A DNA stretch of 64,000 nucleotides from Streptococcus parasanguinis (GCF_018499505.1 NZ_JAHDAC010000006.1:16606-80605); one strand, 5' to 3'; counted from the stretch's first letter, positions 25,452 through 37,731 are shown. Program-made: numbers and translations. The notes: generated by a model not told the origin, from the letters alone.

Positions 25452-26534
25452 ATGAAAAAAATAATGTTTACTGGTGGGGGAACCGTGGGACATGTGACCC
25501 TTAATCTCCTCTTGATTCCAAAATTTATCGAAGATGGATGGGAAGTCCATTATATTGGGGACAAAAAAGGAATCGAATACCAAGAGATCAAAAAGTCTGG
25601 CTTAGACGTGCGCTTCCATTCAATTGCAACGGGGAAATTGCGCCGCTATTTCTCTTTCCAAAATATGATGGATGTGTTCAAGGTGGCTTGGGGAACGCTC
25701 CAGTCCATTGCAATCCTGCTTCGTGTGCGTCCACAAGTTCTCTTCTCAAAAGGGGGATTTGTCTCAGTGCCACCAGTGATCGCAGCTCGTCTCACGCGTG
25801 TCCCTGTCTATATCCATGAGTCGGATCTCTCGATGGGATTGGCCAATAAAATTGCTTATAAATTCGCTACCAAGATGTACACGACTTTTGAGCAAGCTCA
25901 TGGTTTAACAAAGAGTGCGCATATCGGTGCGGTAACCAAGGTTACAGATCATATTCCGACAACTTCAGAAGTTTTAGAAGAAAAAACACAAGGTTTCCGA
26001 AAAGACTTGCCGACCCTTCTCTTTGTCGGAGGATCTGCTGGTGCGCGTGTCTTTAATGAATTTGTGACAGAGAACAAAGCAGAGCTCTTGCAGCACTACA
26101 ATATCATAAATTTGACAGGCGATTCAACATTGAATCAGGCTGAGGGCGGTTTGTATCGAGTGGATTATGTAACCGATCAGTATTTGCCAATGCTCCAGAA
26201 GGCTGATTTAGTGGTGACTAGAGGTGGAGCCAATACCTTATTTGAACTCTTAGCCATGAACAAACTCCATTTGATTGTACCGCTAGGAAAAGAAGCCAGC
26301 CGTGGCGATCAGATTGAAAATGCCCAATATTTTGTGGATAAAGGTTATGCAGAGCAATTGCAAGAAGATCAATTGACGCTCGAAACCTTCAATGAAACCA
26401 TTCAAGAAATGTTGAAGCAAAGCCAAGTCTACCACCAAGCAATGGAAAAATCGACAGAACTCCTTTCACTAGACGATTTTTATGGCCTGCTTCAAAAAGA
26501 TATCAGTAAGGGAAAAGATGACGGACGACAATAA
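25452..26534 (+). CDS. murG: UDP-GlcNAc transferase MurG (lipid I to lipid II)
   Basis: The 360-residue GT28 glycosyltransferase makes lipid II at the inner face of the membrane. The N-terminal loop '[12 protein letters not shown]' is the family G loop. '[12 protein letters not shown]' and '[16 protein letters not shown]' form the UDP-GlcNAc site. The start is one base after the murD stop (TAAGATG), indicating coupling. The next gene starts 17 nt before its stop. Confidence 0.96.
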   Translation: MKKIMFTGGGTVGHVTLNLLLIPKFIEDGWEVHYIGDKKGIEYQEIKKSGLDVRFHSIATGKLRRYFSFQNMMDVFKVAWGTLQSIAILLRVRPQVLFSKGGFVSVPPVIAARLTRVPVYIHESDLSMGLANKIAYKFATKMYTTFEQAHGLTKSAHIGAVTKVTDHIPTTSEVLEEKTQGFRKDLPTLLFVGGSAGARVFNEFVTENKAELLQHYNIINLTGDSTLNQAEGGLYRVDYVTDQYLPMLQKADLVVTRGGANTLFELLAMNKLHLIVPLGKEASRGDQIENAQYFVDKGYAEQLQEDQLTLETFNETIQEMLKQSQVYHQAMEKSTELLSLDDFYGLLQKDISKGKDDGRQ

Positions 26535-27741
26535 AAAAACGCCAACGGATGACAAAATTACAGAATTGTCAGCCTGGCAAAAAAGAAACAAAGAATATTT
26601 AGAAAAAAAAGCGCTTGAAAAAGTGGAAGAAGCTGAAACAGAGGAAACTGAAAGCGAAGAAGCAAAAGAAGACGAAGACCTTTCAGAAAAAGAAACAGCT
26701 TCTGTCTCAGAGGAAGAATCTGACGAACGAAAAGAGTATGAAGAGGAAGATGAATCTGAGGCCGAAGAGGATCCAGAAGCAGATGGAGAAGGTTCAGAAG
26801 GAGAAGAGGATGATCCGGCTATAGAGGAGCTAGATCCTTCAGAGAAGCAAGAGAAAAAATCTTCATTTTTTAAAGGCTTAAAGACGAAAAAGCCAAAGAA
26901 GGAACCGACAGTGGCAAAACGCCATATCTATCGTGCCCTTCCAGTAATCGGAATCAGCTCGATTGTTGCCCTTCTCTCAATCTATTTTTTAAGTCCCTTG
27001 TCCACACAAAAAGTGATTGAATTTTCAGGGAATAAAGCGGTTGACCAGCAACTCTTGTATGAAAAAAGTCGCATCAAAGAAGAAGATTATACTCTGACGA
27101 CCTTCCTTCATAAATCGGTCTATGAACAAAATATGAAAACGGCTAGTCCATGGATCAAAGAGGTTCACATGCATTATCAATTCCCGGTGACCTTTAAAGT
27201 CAATGTCGTAGAACACAAAGTGGTTGCCTATTATGTGACCGGAGAAGACCACTATCCAGTATTGGAAAATGGAGAAGTGGTGGAGACAGTAACTCCAGCT
27301 TCGGAATTGCCGTCCTCCTATATTAGCTTGAAATTCTCAGATCGAGAATTGGTCAGACAATTTGTCCAAGAAATGAAATCCATTTCTTCTTCCATTACGG
27401 ATAAAATTGTTTCGGTTGATCTGACACCAAGCAAGGTCACCAAGGATCTGGTGACCATCACTATGAAAAACGATAATAAAATCTTGGTGCCTGTTTCCCA
27501 AATTACCCGTAAGCTCCCTTATTATAAGGCGATCAGTAAGCAATTAGACGATGATTCGACTATCGATATGGAGGCTGGAGTATTCAGCTATAGTGAACAA
27601 TCCATTGCAGATGCCAAAGAGCAAGCTGAAAAAGAAAAGGCTGAAAGTACAGAAAAGCAAGAAGAACATTCTGAGGAAGCAAGCCAAGAACAGAATCAAG
27701 AACAGAATCCAGAAGGAGAGAATTCTTCTGGAAATGAGTAA
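26518..27741 (+). CDS. divIB: Cell division protein DivIB/FtsQ
   Basis: The product has 407 residues from ATG 26518 (AAGGGAAA upstream); a start at 26482 would add 12 unrelated residues. A long acidic and lysine-rich cytoplasmic part (about 1-140) is followed by a basic patch, one membrane segment near 145-163 and a POTRA domain ([14 protein letters not shown]). The beta domain comes next, then an acidic Glu/Gln-rich tail. DivIB bridges FtsL and DivIC in the divisome. It overlaps murG, and the ftsA leader begins after it. Confidence 0.93.
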   Translation: MTDDNKKTPTDDKITELSAWQKRNKEYLEKKALEKVEEAETEETESEEAKEDEDLSEKETASVSEEESDERKEYEEEDESEAEEDPEADGEGSEGEEDDPAIEELDPSEKQEKKSSFFKGLKTKKPKKEPTVAKRHIYRALPVIGISSIVALLSIYFLSPLSTQKVIEFSGNKAVDQQLLYEKSRIKEEDYTLTTFLHKSVYEQNMKTASPWIKEVHMHYQFPVTFKVNVVEHKVVAYYVTGEDHYPVLENGEVVETVTPASELPSSYISLKFSDRELVRQFVQEMKSISSSITDKIVSVDLTPSKVTKDLVTITMKNDNKILVPVSQITRKLPYYKAISKQLDDDSTIDMEAGVFSYSEQSIADAKEQAEKEKAESTEKQEEHSEEASQEQNQEQNPEGENSSGNE

Positions 27742-27797
27742 AGCCCATAAATTATCTCAAATAATTGAAGAAAAAATGTCCATTTTAGGCTTCTTTG

Positions 27798-27806
27798 TGA
27801 TATAAT
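27798..27806 (+). promoter_or_regulatory. Extended -10 promoter of ftsA
   Basis: TG-A-TATAAT spans 27798-27806, 77 nt before the ftsA ATG. No good -35 box was found. Confidence 0.6.
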
Positions 27807-27883
27807 GAAGTTTGGATAGTTCCAACTAAAAGGGCTATAAATAGATGTAAAGTGAAAACAAATAAAGAGAGAGGACTGGTGTA

Positions 27884-29272
27884 ATGGCTAGAGACGGCTT
27901 TTTTACAGGTTTAGATATCGGTACTAGTTCAATAAAAGTATTGGTGGCAGAACATGTCAATGGAGAAATGAATGTAATTGGAGTCAGCAATGCAAAAAGT
28001 GCTGGCGTCAAAGATGGAATTATAGTAGATATCGAAGCTGCTTCAAATGCAATTAAAAATGCAATCAGCCAAGCTGAAGAAAAAGCAGGGATTTCAATCA
28101 ATCTAGTCAATGTTGGGTTGCCTGCAAACTTACTACAAATCGAAGCAACTCAAGGAATGATTCCAGTCACAAGTGATTCGAAAGAAATCACAGATGCAGA
28201 TGTTGAAAATGTTGTCAAATCTGCACTCACAAAAAGTATGACACCGGATCGTGAAGTAATCACCTTCATTCCTGAGGAATTCACAGTTGATGGTTTCCAA
28301 GGAATCCGCGATCCACGCGGAATGATGGGGATTCGACTTGAAATGCGTGGTCTTCTTTATACAGGACCTCGTACAATCTTGCACAATTTGCGTAAAACCG
28401 TTGAACGTGCAGGCTTACAAGTTGAAAACATCATCATTTCACCGCTTGCGATGATCAAAACAGTCTTGAATGAAGGCGAACGTGAATTCGGAGCAACGGT
28501 GATCGATATGGGTGGTGGCCAAACAACGGTGGCATCTGTTCGTAGCCAAGAACTTCAATTTACAAATATCTACCAAGAAGGTGGCGATTATGTTACCAAA
28601 GATATTTCTAAAGTATTGAAAACTTCTCAAAAATTGGCAGAAGGCTTGAAGTTCAACTACGGTGAAGCCTATGTGCCATCTGCTGGAAACGAAGTCTTCC
28701 ATGTAGAAGTCATCGGTGAAGTAGAGCCAGTTGAAGTGACTGAGAAGTACTTAGCTGAAATCATTTCAGCACGTATCAAACACATCTTTGAGCAAATCAA
28801 ACAAGACCTTGAGAGAAGACATTTGTTGGATCTTCCTGGTGGTATTGTGATTATCGGTGGAGGTGCGATCCTTCCTGGTGTTGAAGAATTGGCTCAAGAA
28901 GTCTTTGGTGTAAATGTGAAATTGTTTGTTCCAAATCAAATTGGAATTCGCAATCCAGCTTTTGCCCATGTAATTAGCTTGTCTGAATATGCAGGCAATT
29001 TGACAGATGTGGATATTATTGCTCAAGCTGCGGTTCATGGAGACGAAGTCTTGCGTCAACAACCGATTCAATTTGATCGTCCAGTGCAACCACAAGTACA
29101 ACCACAACCTGCTGCTCCAGCACAACCAGTAGTACCTGCATACAATGCTGAGAAGATTGAATCTCCAGTGGATGCTCAAGAAATTCCAGCAGCAAGCAAT
29201 GATAGCAAACAAGAACCAAAAACTACATTCACAGACCGAATGAAAAATTTGATCGGTAATATGTTTGATTAA
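27884..29272 (+). CDS. ftsA: Cell division protein FtsA
   Basis: The 462-residue actin-like ATPase has the phosphate 1 motif 'FTGLDIGTSSIKV' at residues 6-18. 'IDMGGGQTTVA' is the phosphate 2 loop and 'IIGGGAILPGV' the adenosine motif. FtsA tethers the Z ring to the membrane through a C-terminal amphipathic helix, here TFTDRMKNLIGNMF. A Gln/Pro/Val-rich linker lies before that helix. ftsZ follows 15 nt downstream with its own ribosome site. Confidence 0.97.
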   Translation: MARDGFFTGLDIGTSSIKVLVAEHVNGEMNVIGVSNAKSAGVKDGIIVDIEAASNAIKNAISQAEEKAGISINLVNVGLPANLLQIEATQGMIPVTSDSKEITDADVENVVKSALTKSMTPDREVITFIPEEFTVDGFQGIRDPRGMMGIRLEMRGLLYTGPRTILHNLRKTVERAGLQVENIIISPLAMIKTVLNEGEREFGATVIDMGGGQTTVASVRSQELQFTNIYQEGGDYVTKDISKVLKTSQKLAEGLKFNYGEAYVPSAGNEVFHVEVIGEVEPVEVTEKYLAEIISARIKHIFEQIKQDLERRHLLDLPGGIVIIGGGAILPGVEELAQEVFGVNVKLFVPNQIGIRNPAFAHVISLSEYAGNLTDVDIIAQAAVHGDEVLRQQPIQFDRPVQPQVQPQPAAPAQPVVPAYNAEKIESPVDAQEIPAASNDSKQEPKTTFTDRMKNLIGNMFD

Positions 29273-29281
29273 GGAGTGTAA

Positions 29282-30553
<1,272 letters not shown>

Positions 30554-30555
30554 TC

Positions 30556-31224
30556 ATGAATCTGGTAGAGAATGCTGATCTTGTTCGGCAACAAGTAGAA
30601 ACAGCAAGAAACAAAGCTAACCGTCAAGATCAAGTTAATGTGATAGCTATCACCAAGTATGTGGATGTTGCTACAACAGAAGCACTAGTAAAAACAGGTA
30701 TCCAACATATCGGTGAAAATCGTGTCGATAAATTCCTAGAAAAGTATCAAGCTCTAAACGGGTATGATCTCACTTGGCACTTGATTGGGAGCCTCCAACG
30801 GCGGAAAGTAAAAGACGTGATCAATCTTGTCGATTACTTTCATGCCTTGGATTCGGTGAAGCTGGCTCAAGAAATTCAAAAGCGAGCAGAACACCCAATC
30901 AAGTGTTTCCTCCAAGTGAACATTTCTGGTGAAGAAAGTAAGCATGGATTTGCACCCGATGAACTGGATGATGTTTTAGCGGAAATCGCACAGCTGGACA
31001 AAATTGAAATTGTTGGTTTAATGACGATGGCTCCTTTTGAGGCTAGTCAAGAAGAGTTGCAGGATATTTTTTCAAAAACTCACCAACTTCAGAAACAACT
31101 AGAAAAGAAACAATTAAAAAATATGCCTTTTTCAGAACTAAGTATGGGTATGAGTCGTGACTTTGAAGTAGCCATTGCGAACGGAGCGACTTATGTTAGA
31201 ATTGGGACATCATTTTTTAAATAG
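30556..31224 (+). CDS. YggS/PLPBP-family pyridoxal phosphate protein
   Basis: The 222-residue TIM-barrel protein carries PLP on the lysine in 'NVIAITKYVD' near residue 35. 'HIGENRVDKFLEKY', 'WHLIGSLQRRKVK' and 'LSMGMSRDFEVAI' are the family blocks. PLPBP proteins keep PLP balance and have no known catalytic reaction. It lies between ftsZ and sepF, as in most Gram-positive division clusters, and is spaced 2 nt from ftsZ and 9 nt from sepF. Confidence 0.93.
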   Translation: MNLVENADLVRQQVETARNKANRQDQVNVIAITKYVDVATTEALVKTGIQHIGENRVDKFLEKYQALNGYDLTWHLIGSLQRRKVKDVINLVDYFHALDSVKLAQEIQKRAEHPIKCFLQVNISGEESKHGFAPDELDDVLAEIAQLDKIEIVGLMTMAPFEASQEELQDIFSKTHQLQKQLEKKQLKNMPFSELSMGMSRDFEVAIANGATYVRIGTSFFK

Positions 31225-31233
31225 GAAAGAACT

Positions 31234-31863
31234 ATGTCATTAAAAGATAAATTTAACAACTTTATTGACTACTTCACAGAAGACGGTGAAGAAGTAGAAG
31301 TTCGCGAGGCAAAAGCAGCTGGGGCGGAAACTCAACCAGTTCCACAGCCACAGCCGACTCCTCAAGTGACTTCTCCACGTCCACAGATTAGTCAAAAAGA
31401 ACCGGTAAGACCAAAACCGACTCCTGTTGCACCTGTTACGACTCCAGTGTCTACAGCAGCAGTGAAGGAACCTGTTTCAACAACGAAAAATACATCTGAG
31501 AATATTACTCGCTTGCATGAACGTCAACGTGAATTGGCTGCTAATCGTGCGAATACAGATGAAAAGATTACCATTGATGTACGCTATCCCCGCAAATACG
31601 AGGAAGCGACTGAAATTGTTGATCTATTACTATCTAATGAGAGTATCTTGATTGACTTCCAATATATGACAGAAGTACAAGCACGTCGTTGTTTAGATTA
31701 TTTGGATGGGGCTCGTTATGTTTTAGCAGGAAATCTTCGTCGTGTTGCAAGTACGATGTACTTGTTGACTCCAATTAATGTAGTCGTTAACATTGAAGAT
31801 ATCCGCCTTCCAAATGATGTGGAAGTGACAGAATTTGACTATGATATGAAACGTAATCGTTAA
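31234..31863 (+). CDS. sepF: Cell division protein SepF
   Basis: The 209-residue protein has an N-terminal amphipathic helix that binds the membrane ([14 protein letters not shown]), a Pro/Gln/Thr-rich linker (about 30-90) and the C-terminal DUF552 core. In the core, '[18 protein letters not shown]' and '[18 protein letters not shown]' are visible. SepF forms rings, bundles FtsZ and helps anchor it. It is one base before yggT. Confidence 0.95.
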   Translation: MSLKDKFNNFIDYFTEDGEEVEVREAKAAGAETQPVPQPQPTPQVTSPRPQISQKEPVRPKPTPVAPVTTPVSTAAVKEPVSTTKNTSENITRLHERQRELAANRANTDEKITIDVRYPRKYEEATEIVDLLLSNESILIDFQYMTEVQARRCLDYLDGARYVLAGNLRRVASTMYLLTPINVVVNIEDIRLPNDVEVTEFDYDMKRNR

Positions 31864-31864
31864 G

Positions 31865-32128
31865 ATGATTATCTTTCAATACTTATCAAATATCATTCAA
31901 ATCTATTCCATCATTCTTGTCATCTATGCCTTACTATCTTGGTTCCCTGGGGCACCTCAGAGTACTCTTGGACAAATGGTTCACCGCCTAGTTGAACCAT
32001 TTTTGAGCCTTTTTAGAAAGTTACCATTGCAGTTTGGGGGCTTGGATTTTACAGTTCTAGTGGCACTTTTGGTCTTGAACTTGATGAATCAGTTATTAGC
32101 CCGCTTGTTCCTACTTTTGATTGGATAG
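31865..32128 (+). CDS. YggT family membrane protein
   Basis: The 87-residue protein has two membrane segments (about 8-26 and 62-85). Between them is the family block 'LLSWFPGAPQSTLGQMVHRL' and 'EPFLSLFRKLPLQFGGLDFT'. The family is conserved in division clusters and has been linked to osmotic shock and cell shape, but its function is not fixed. The ATG follows the sepF stop by one base (TAAGATG). Confidence 0.9.
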   Translation: MIIFQYLSNIIQIYSIILVIYALLSWFPGAPQSTLGQMVHRLVEPFLSLFRKLPLQFGGLDFTVLVALLVLNLMNQLLARLFLLLIG

Positions 32129-32134
32129 AATACG

Positions 32135-32926
32135 ATGGGACAGACAGAGATTTACCAACATTTCAATCGCGAAGATCACGAATTCATTGATCGTTGTATT
32201 GAATTGTCTGAAAGAGTGGTGGAACGCTATTCTGTTGAGGTGACGGGTTTTTTAAACCCTCATCAGGTCACTATTTTACGAAATGTCGCGGCAAGCCACC
32301 AATTACAGGTCTTTGCTTCCAGTGATGAGCAGAAAATGGAGTATGCTAAGGTTATTGTTGCTCCGGATTATTACCAATTAGATCCAAGTGACTTTGATCT
32401 GGCCTTATTGGAAATGGTCTATGCTTCAAAATTTCATCACTTGACCCATTCCCAGGTACTGGGGACCATTGTTCACCAATTAGGTGTGGAGCGCAAGTCC
32501 TTTGGAGATATTCTGACGAGTGATGGAAAGATCCAAGTATTTGTTGAACAGCGGTTTGTTCACTATTTCATGGATCACATCCAGAAAATTTCTCGGGTAC
32601 CTGTTAAGCTGAGGGAAGTTCCTCTATCTGAACAAATGATTGTAGAGGAAGAAAGCCAGCAGCGAGATATTCTCGTGTCGAGTTATCGGTTAGATAAGGT
32701 GATTGCTGGGACCTTCAAGCTTTCACGCTCACAAGCTAGTCAGTTGATTAGTTCTAGTCTAGTGAAAGTGAACTATGCGACTACTTCCAATGTTAGCTAT
32801 GCTGTGGGTTTGAATGATTTAGTCAGTGTTCGACGCTTTGGGCGTCTTAAAATTGTTTCTGAAAATGGTATTTCAAAGAGTGGAAAATATAAAGTAACTG
32901 TTGAAGTACTCTTAAGTAAAAAATGA
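32135..32926 (+). CDS. ylmH: YlmH RNA-binding protein, S4 domain
   Basis: The 263-residue protein has an N-terminal globular domain and a C-terminal S4 RNA-binding domain (about 180-240, SSYRLDKVIAGTFKLSRSQA). YlmH lies upstream of divIVA in Gram-positive division clusters. Recent work links it to rescue of stalled 50S complexes. It is co-transcribed with sepF and yggT (spacers 1 and 6 nt) and with divIVA (9 nt). Confidence 0.9.
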   Translation: MGQTEIYQHFNREDHEFIDRCIELSERVVERYSVEVTGFLNPHQVTILRNVAASHQLQVFASSDEQKMEYAKVIVAPDYYQLDPSDFDLALLEMVYASKFHHLTHSQVLGTIVHQLGVERKSFGDILTSDGKIQVFVEQRFVHYFMDHIQKISRVPVKLREVPLSEQMIVEEESQQRDILVSSYRLDKVIAGTFKLSRSQASQLISSSLVKVNYATTSNVSYAVGLNDLVSVRRFGRLKIVSENGISKSGKYKVTVEVLLSKK

Positions 32927-32935
32927 GGAGGAGTT

Positions 32936-33763
32936 ATGGCTCTTACTGCTTTAGAAATTAAAGATAAAACTTTTGGCGTTAAATTTAGAGGGTATGATGC
33001 GAACGAAGTAGAAGAATTTCTAGATATCGTTGTTCGCGATTATGAAGATCTTGTTCGTTTAAATCATGATCAAGAAGCAAAAATTCAAGCTCTTGAAGAA
33101 CGCTTAAACTATTTTGATGAAATGAAAGATTCATTGAGTCAATCTGTTTTGATTGCACAAGATACTGCTGAACGTGTCAAACAAGCTGCTAACGAACGTT
33201 CTGAAAATATTGTTCGTCAAGCTGAACAAGATGCACAGCACTTAGTAGATGAAGCAAAACAAAAAGCAAATGAAATCCTTCGTCATGCAACGGATAATGC
33301 CAAGAAGGTTGCCGTTGAAACAGAGGAATTGAAGAACAAGACACGCGTCTTCCATCAACGTTTGAAATCAACAATCGAAAGCCAATTGAGCATTATCGAT
33401 ACACCTGAATGGGATGAAATTCTTCGTCCAACAGCTATGTACATTCAAACAAGTGATGAAGCTTTCCGTGAAATTGTGGAGAAAGCTTTGGGTGAATCAG
33501 TTCACCATCATCATGCAGAAGATGATAACATTGATTTGACTCGTCAATTCTCTCCAGCTGAAATCGAAGAATTGCAAAAACGCATCGAAGCTGCTAATTT
33601 AGAATTGGGTGCAACACAAGCGTTTGAAGGTTTGAATGAAAAAGTTCAATCCGCTTTAGAAGAAGTAGAGCACGCTCGTCATGAAAATGAAGAAGTTGTT
33701 GCGGTTGAAGAAACTGTTCAACCTGAAGATGATGTAAGACGTGAATCTGTCAATATTTTATAA
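32936..33763 (+). CDS. divIVA: Cell division initiation protein DivIVA
   Basis: The 275-residue protein has a curved-membrane-binding N-terminal domain (ALEIKDKTFGVKFRGYDANE). It is followed by long coiled coils at about 30-175 and an acidic tail. DivIVA marks septa and poles in streptococci and organises peripheral growth. GAGGAG precedes the ATG. The stop overlaps the region of the likely ileS leader promoter (TATAAT 33759-33764). Confidence 0.95.
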   Translation: MALTALEIKDKTFGVKFRGYDANEVEEFLDIVVRDYEDLVRLNHDQEAKIQALEERLNYFDEMKDSLSQSVLIAQDTAERVKQAANERSENIVRQAEQDAQHLVDEAKQKANEILRHATDNAKKVAVETEELKNKTRVFHQRLKSTIESQLSIIDTPEWDEILRPTAMYIQTSDEAFREIVEKALGESVHHHHAEDDNIDLTRQFSPAEIEELQKRIEAANLELGATQAFEGLNEKVQSALEEVEHARHENEEVVAVEETVQPEDDVRRESVNIL

Positions 33764-33767
33764 TTTT

Positions 33768-33988
33768 GTAAAAACAGGTCCATTAATGATAGATCTAGCG
33801 AGCAGATGATGGTGGAAGATCTGCACTCCCTCTTAATGGATGATCCTTTTACAGTATTCGTTCTGAACCCTTGAGTAAGAACGGACGTTTCCCTCGTTAC
33901 GGGATGAGAGGAGAAGGTCGCTTGCGACTTCTCGAACAAAGGTGGTACCACGAGCAATCGTCCTTTTTAGGATGCTCGTGTTTTTTTT
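33768..33988 (+). promoter_or_regulatory. T-box riboswitch, tRNA-Ile specific, before ileS
   Basis: The T-box sequence AGGTGGTACCACG is at 33940-33952. The terminator is CACGAGCA (33949-33956) with TGCTCGTG (33973-33980), then eight Ts. A lower stem I helix pairs GTAAAA (33768-33773) with TTTTAC (33847-33852). The upper helix pairs TCCATTAA (33779-33786) with TTAATGGA (33833-33840). The internal loop between them holds ATC (33843-33845), the Ile codon, at the same position relative to the lower helix as TGG has in the trpB leader. The likely -10 (TATAAT 33759-33764) is very close to the lower helix. Confidence 0.85.
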
Positions 33989-34016
33989 ATAGCTTTTAAA
34001 TCAATAAGGAGACACA

Positions 34017-36809
34017 ATGAAACTCAAAGAAACATTGAATCTTGGAAAAACAGCTTTTCCAATGCGGGCTGGGCTTCCAACGAAGGAACCAGTTTGGCAA
34101 AAAGAATGGGAAGATGCAAAATTGTATCAACGCCGTCAAGAGTTGAATGAAGGGAAACCGCATTTTACACTACATGATGGCCCTCCCTATGCCAACGGAA
34201 ATATTCACGTAGGGCATGCCATGAACAAGATCTCAAAAGATATCATTGTTCGTTCTAAGTCTATGTCAGGGTTTTACGCACCTTATATCCCAGGTTGGGA
34301 TACCCATGGTTTGCCAATTGAGCAAGTCTTGGCTAAACAAGGTGTGAAACGTAAAGAAATGGACTTGGTTGAGTATTTGAAACTCTGCCGTGAATACGCT
34401 CTTTCTCAAGTAGATAAACAACGCGAAGACTTTAAACGCTTAGGTGTTTCAGGTGATTGGGACCATCCTTATGTAACCTTGACGCCTGACTATGAAGCAG
34501 CACAAATCCGCGTCTTTGGTGAAATGGCCAATAAAGGCTATATCTACCGTGGGGCTAAGCCAGTTTACTGGTCTTGGTCTTCTGAATCAGCTCTTGCTGA
34601 AGCGGAAATTGAATACCATGATTTGGTATCAACATCTCTTTACTATGCGAACAAAGTTAAAGATGGTAAGGGTGTCCTAGATACAGATACCTACATCGTT
34701 GTTTGGACAACAACTCCATTTACGGTTACAGCTTCTCGTGGATTGACGGTGGGTGCAGAGTTTGATTATGTCGTAGTGAAGCCTGCTGGATCTGACCGCA
34801 AGTACGTCGTAGCATCTGAGCTCTTGCCAAGCCTTTCTGAAAAATTAGGTTGGGAAAATGCTGAAGTCCTTGCGACTTACCAAGGAAAAGAATTGGACCA
34901 TATCGTTACAGAACACCCATGGGATCCTGAAGTGGATGAATTGGTGATCCTTGGTGAGCATGTAACCCTCGATTCAGGTACTGGTATCGTCCATACCGCT
35001 CCTGGTTTTGGTGAGGATGACTACAATGTAGGGATTGCCAATGGCCTCGAAGTTGCTGTTACTGTTAACGAACGCGGAATCATGATGGAAAATGCTGGCC
35101 CTGACTTTGCTGGTCAGTTCTATGACAAGGTTGTTCCAACCGTTATCGAAAAACTTGGCGATTTGCTCCTTGCTCAAGAAGAAATCTCTCACTCCTACCC
35201 ATTTGACTGGCGGACGAAAAAACCAATCATCTGGCGTGCCGTGCCACAGTGGTTCGCTTCTGTATCAAAATTCCGTCAAGATATCTTGGACGAAATTGAA
35301 AAAGTGAAATTCCACTCAGAATGGGGGAAAGTGCGTCTTTATAACATGATTCGTGACCGTGGTGACTGGGTGATCTCTCGTCAACGTGCCTGGGGTGTGC
35401 CTCTTCCAATCTTCTACGCAGAAGATGGAACACCGATCATGACGGCTGAAACCATCGAACATGTTGCACAACTCTTTGAAGAACATGGTTCCATCATCTG
35501 GTGGCAGCGTGAAGCGAAAGACCTCCTGCCAGAAGGATTTACGCATCCGGGTTCACCAAATGGCGAATTTACAAAAGAAACAGATATCATGGACGTCTGG
35601 TTTGACTCCGGTTCATCATGGAATGGTGTTGTGGTTAACCGTCCAGAACTCAAATATCCAGCAGATCTTTATCTTGAAGGGTCAGACCAATACCGTGGTT
35701 GGTTCAACTCATCACTCATCACCTCTGTAGCTAACCATGGTGTCGCACCATACAAACAAATCTTGTCTCAAGGTTTCGCCTTGGATGGGAAAGGTGAGAA
35801 GATGTCTAAATCACTTGGAAATACCATTGCTCCAAGTGATGTTGAAAAGCAATTTGGTGCTGAAATCTTGCGTCTCTGGGTAACCAGTGTAGACTCAAGT
35901 AATGACGTGCGTATCTCAATGGATATCTTGAGCCAAGTTTCTGAAACTTACCGCAAGATCCGCAACACTCTTCGTTTCTTGATTGCTAACACATCTGACT
36001 TTAACCCAGCTGAGGATGCCGTGGCTTACGAAGAACTACGTTCAGTTGATAAGTACATGACTATCCGCTTTAACCAACTTGTTAAGACCATTCGTGATGC
36101 TTATGCAGACTTCGAATTCTTGACAATCTATAAAGCCCTAGTGAACTTTATCAACGTTGATTTGTCTGCCTTCTACCTTGACTTTGCCAAAGATGTTGTT
36201 TACATCGAAGGAGCTAAGTCACTTGAACGCCGTCAAATGCAAACAGTTTTCTATGATATCCTTGTGAAAATCACGAAACTCTTGACTCCAATTCTTCCTC
36301 ACACTGCGGAAGAAATCTGGTCCTATCTTGAGTTTGAAGCAGAAGACTTCGTTCAATTGTCAGAATTGCCAGAAGCAGAAACGTTTGCCAACCAAGAAGA
36401 AATCTTGGATACTTGGTCAGCCTTCATGGACTTCCGTGGTCAAGCTCAAAAAGCCTTGGAAGAAGCGCGGAATGAAAAAGTGATCGGTAAATCTCTTGAA
36501 GCTCACTTGACAGTTTATCCAAACGAAGTCGTGAAAACACTTCTTGGAGCTGTTGATAGCAATGTTGCTCAACTCTTGATTGTCTCAGATTTGACTATCG
36601 CAGAAGGCTCAGCTCCAGAAGGTGCAGTGGCCTTTGAAGATGTAGCCTTCACAGTTGAACGTGCCACTGGTGAAGTTTGTGACCGTTGCCGTCGCATCGA
36701 TCCAACAACGACTGAACGCCACTACCACGCAACCATCTGTGATCACTGTGCACGCATCGTCGAAGAGAACTTTGCGGACGCAGTCGCAGAAGGATTTGAA
36801 GCTAAATAA
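34017..36809 (+). CDS. ileS: Isoleucyl-tRNA synthetase
   Basis: The 930-residue class I synthetase has the HIGH motif '[12 protein letters not shown]' near residue 60 and KMSKS in '[11 protein letters not shown]' near 592. An editing CP1 domain lies between them. A C-terminal zinc site has CDRC and CDHC. The length is typical of bacterial IleRS. It is controlled by an Ile T-box directly upstream and ends in a strong terminator. Its place after divIVA is conserved in Firmicutes. Confidence 0.98.
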   Translation: MKLKETLNLGKTAFPMRAGLPTKEPVWQKEWEDAKLYQRRQELNEGKPHFTLHDGPPYANGNIHVGHAMNKISKDIIVRSKSMSGFYAPYIPGWDTHGLPIEQVLAKQGVKRKEMDLVEYLKLCREYALSQVDKQREDFKRLGVSGDWDHPYVTLTPDYEAAQIRVFGEMANKGYIYRGAKPVYWSWSSESALAEAEIEYHDLVSTSLYYANKVKDGKGVLDTDTYIVVWTTTPFTVTASRGLTVGAEFDYVVVKPAGSDRKYVVASELLPSLSEKLGWENAEVLATYQGKELDHIVTEHPWDPEVDELVILGEHVTLDSGTGIVHTAPGFGEDDYNVGIANGLEVAVTVNERGIMMENAGPDFAGQFYDKVVPTVIEKLGDLLLAQEEISHSYPFDWRTKKPIIWRAVPQWFASVSKFRQDILDEIEKVKFHSEWGKVRLYNMIRDRGDWVISRQRAWGVPLPIFYAEDGTPIMTAETIEHVAQLFEEHGSIIWWQREAKDLLPEGFTHPGSPNGEFTKETDIMDVWFDSGSSWNGVVVNRPELKYPADLYLEGSDQYRGWFNSSLITSVANHGVAPYKQILSQGFALDGKGEKMSKSLGNTIAPSDVEKQFGAEILRLWVTSVDSSNDVRISMDILSQVSETYRKIRNTLRFLIANTSDFNPAEDAVAYEELRSVDKYMTIRFNQLVKTIRDAYADFEFLTIYKALVNFINVDLSAFYLDFAKDVVYIEGAKSLERRQMQTVFYDILVKITKLLTPILPHTAEEIWSYLEFEAEDFVQLSELPEAETFANQEEILDTWSAFMDFRGQAQKALEEARNEKVIGKSLEAHLTVYPNEVVKTLLGAVDSNVAQLLIVSDLTIAEGSAPEGAVAFEDVAFTVERATGEVCDRCRRIDPTTTERHYHATICDHCARIVEENFADAVAEGFEAK

Positions 36810-36817
36810 AAGCCATT

Positions 36818-36848
36818 AAAAGAAGTTCCATAAAGGAACTTCTTTTTT
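36818..36848 (+). terminator. Terminator after ileS
   Basis: AAAAGAAGTTCC (36818-36829), loop ATAAA, GGAACTTCTTTT (36835-36846), then TT. Confidence 0.9.
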
Positions 36849-36911
36849 AATAGCTAGAATGGTGTAGAGGTTCATCCATTAAGGAAATAAAAAAAGTAAG
36901 GCAAATTGGCC

Positions 36912-37214
36912 TTACTTTGTAATTGGAAAGGAAATTTCAATTAGTTTATCGGAGTAGAGGGTTTTAATAGCGGATTGGTCAATGATTTGAAGATCAATCT
37001 TACGTTTTAAAAAGAACTCACGGATTTTTTCTACTTCAGTTTCACGAATAGCTCGGTGTTTGTTACTGATCAATAATTCATAGTGTGATGGGGCCTGTGT
37101 AAAAACAACATCGGTATTGCCCGCGGAATAAACCTCGACAAGCAAGGCGTCAGTGCTGGCAAGTTGGCTTTTGACCAGTGCAGCATGACTATTTGTGGTA
37201 TTAATGAGCTTCAT
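36912..37214 (-). CDS. DUF1827 family protein
   Basis: The 100-residue cytoplasmic protein begins MKLINTTNSHAALVKSQLAS, with 'YSAGNTDVVFTQAPSHYELL' and 'SNKHRAIRETEVEKIREFFL'. This matches the lactic acid bacterial DUF1827 family, whose function is unknown. AGGAGG precedes the ATG. It is probably a single gene; the next minus-strand gene, NUDIX, ends 67 nt upstream. Confidence 0.8.
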   Translation of the reverse strand: MKLINTTNSHAALVKSQLASTDALLVEVYSAGNTDVVFTQAPSHYELLISNKHRAIRETEVEKIREFFLKRKIDLQIIDQSAIKTLYSDKLIEISFPITK

Positions 37215-37281
37215 ATGAGTTCCTCCTAACCTCTATCTTCATTTATTATAGCACTTTTTTATTTTTTGTGAAAGAATTCCT

Positions 37282-37731
37282 TTATTTTTTGTGGGTATTT
37301 TTCCACTGTTCAATGCCCCATTTGTGACTGCCACGTTTGAGTTTTTCAATAGCTTCATCTACAGGAAACCAAGCAAGATTGTTAAAATCTTCCAGTGGTT
37401 TTTGAGCTTCTGTATAGTCTACCACTTCATAAATATAGGCAGGATTGTAGTAGTAGGTGTCGCGATGACTGGAATAGAAATACTCATCTGCTTGGCCATA
37501 GTATTGCCCTAAAATAGCAGTAAAGCCTAATTCTTCGATCAGTTCCCGTTTCAGAGCTTGCAAGTGATCTTCACCTGCCTCTATTTCCCCGCCTGGTAAG
37601 AACCAAGCCCCATTTGGAGCTTGAACGAGGATGATCTGATCCTTGTCCTTATTGGGAATAACAGCGTAGACACCATAGCGATTGACGTAGGTCACATCTT
37701 GTTTCTTTTCTCCAAATGTAGGATTTGTCAT
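37282..37731 (-). CDS. NUDIX hydrolase
   Basis: The product has 149 residues from ATG 37731, preceded by GAGGAAA. A longer extension to 37818 has no ribosome site. The Nudix box GGEIEAGEDHLQALKRELIE followed by ELGF fits GX5EX7REUXEEXGU. These enzymes hydrolyse nucleoside diphosphates linked to another group. The substrate cannot be told from sequence. The N-terminus 'YGVYAVIPNKDKDQIILVQ' is of the MutT-like type. Confidence 0.85.
   Translation of the reverse strand: MTNPTFGEKKQDVTYVNRYGVYAVIPNKDKDQIILVQAPNGAWFLPGGEIEAGEDHLQALKRELIEELGFTAILGQYYGQADEYFYSSHRDTYYYNPAYIYEVVDYTEAQKPLEDFNNLAWFPVDEAIEKLKRGSHKWGIEQWKNTHKK

Noticed and set aside
26660..26860. Glu-rich low-complexity stretch in divIB as a possible assembly artefact
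   Set aside because: Long acidic cytoplasmic N-termini are usual in streptococcal DivIB, and the frame is intact.
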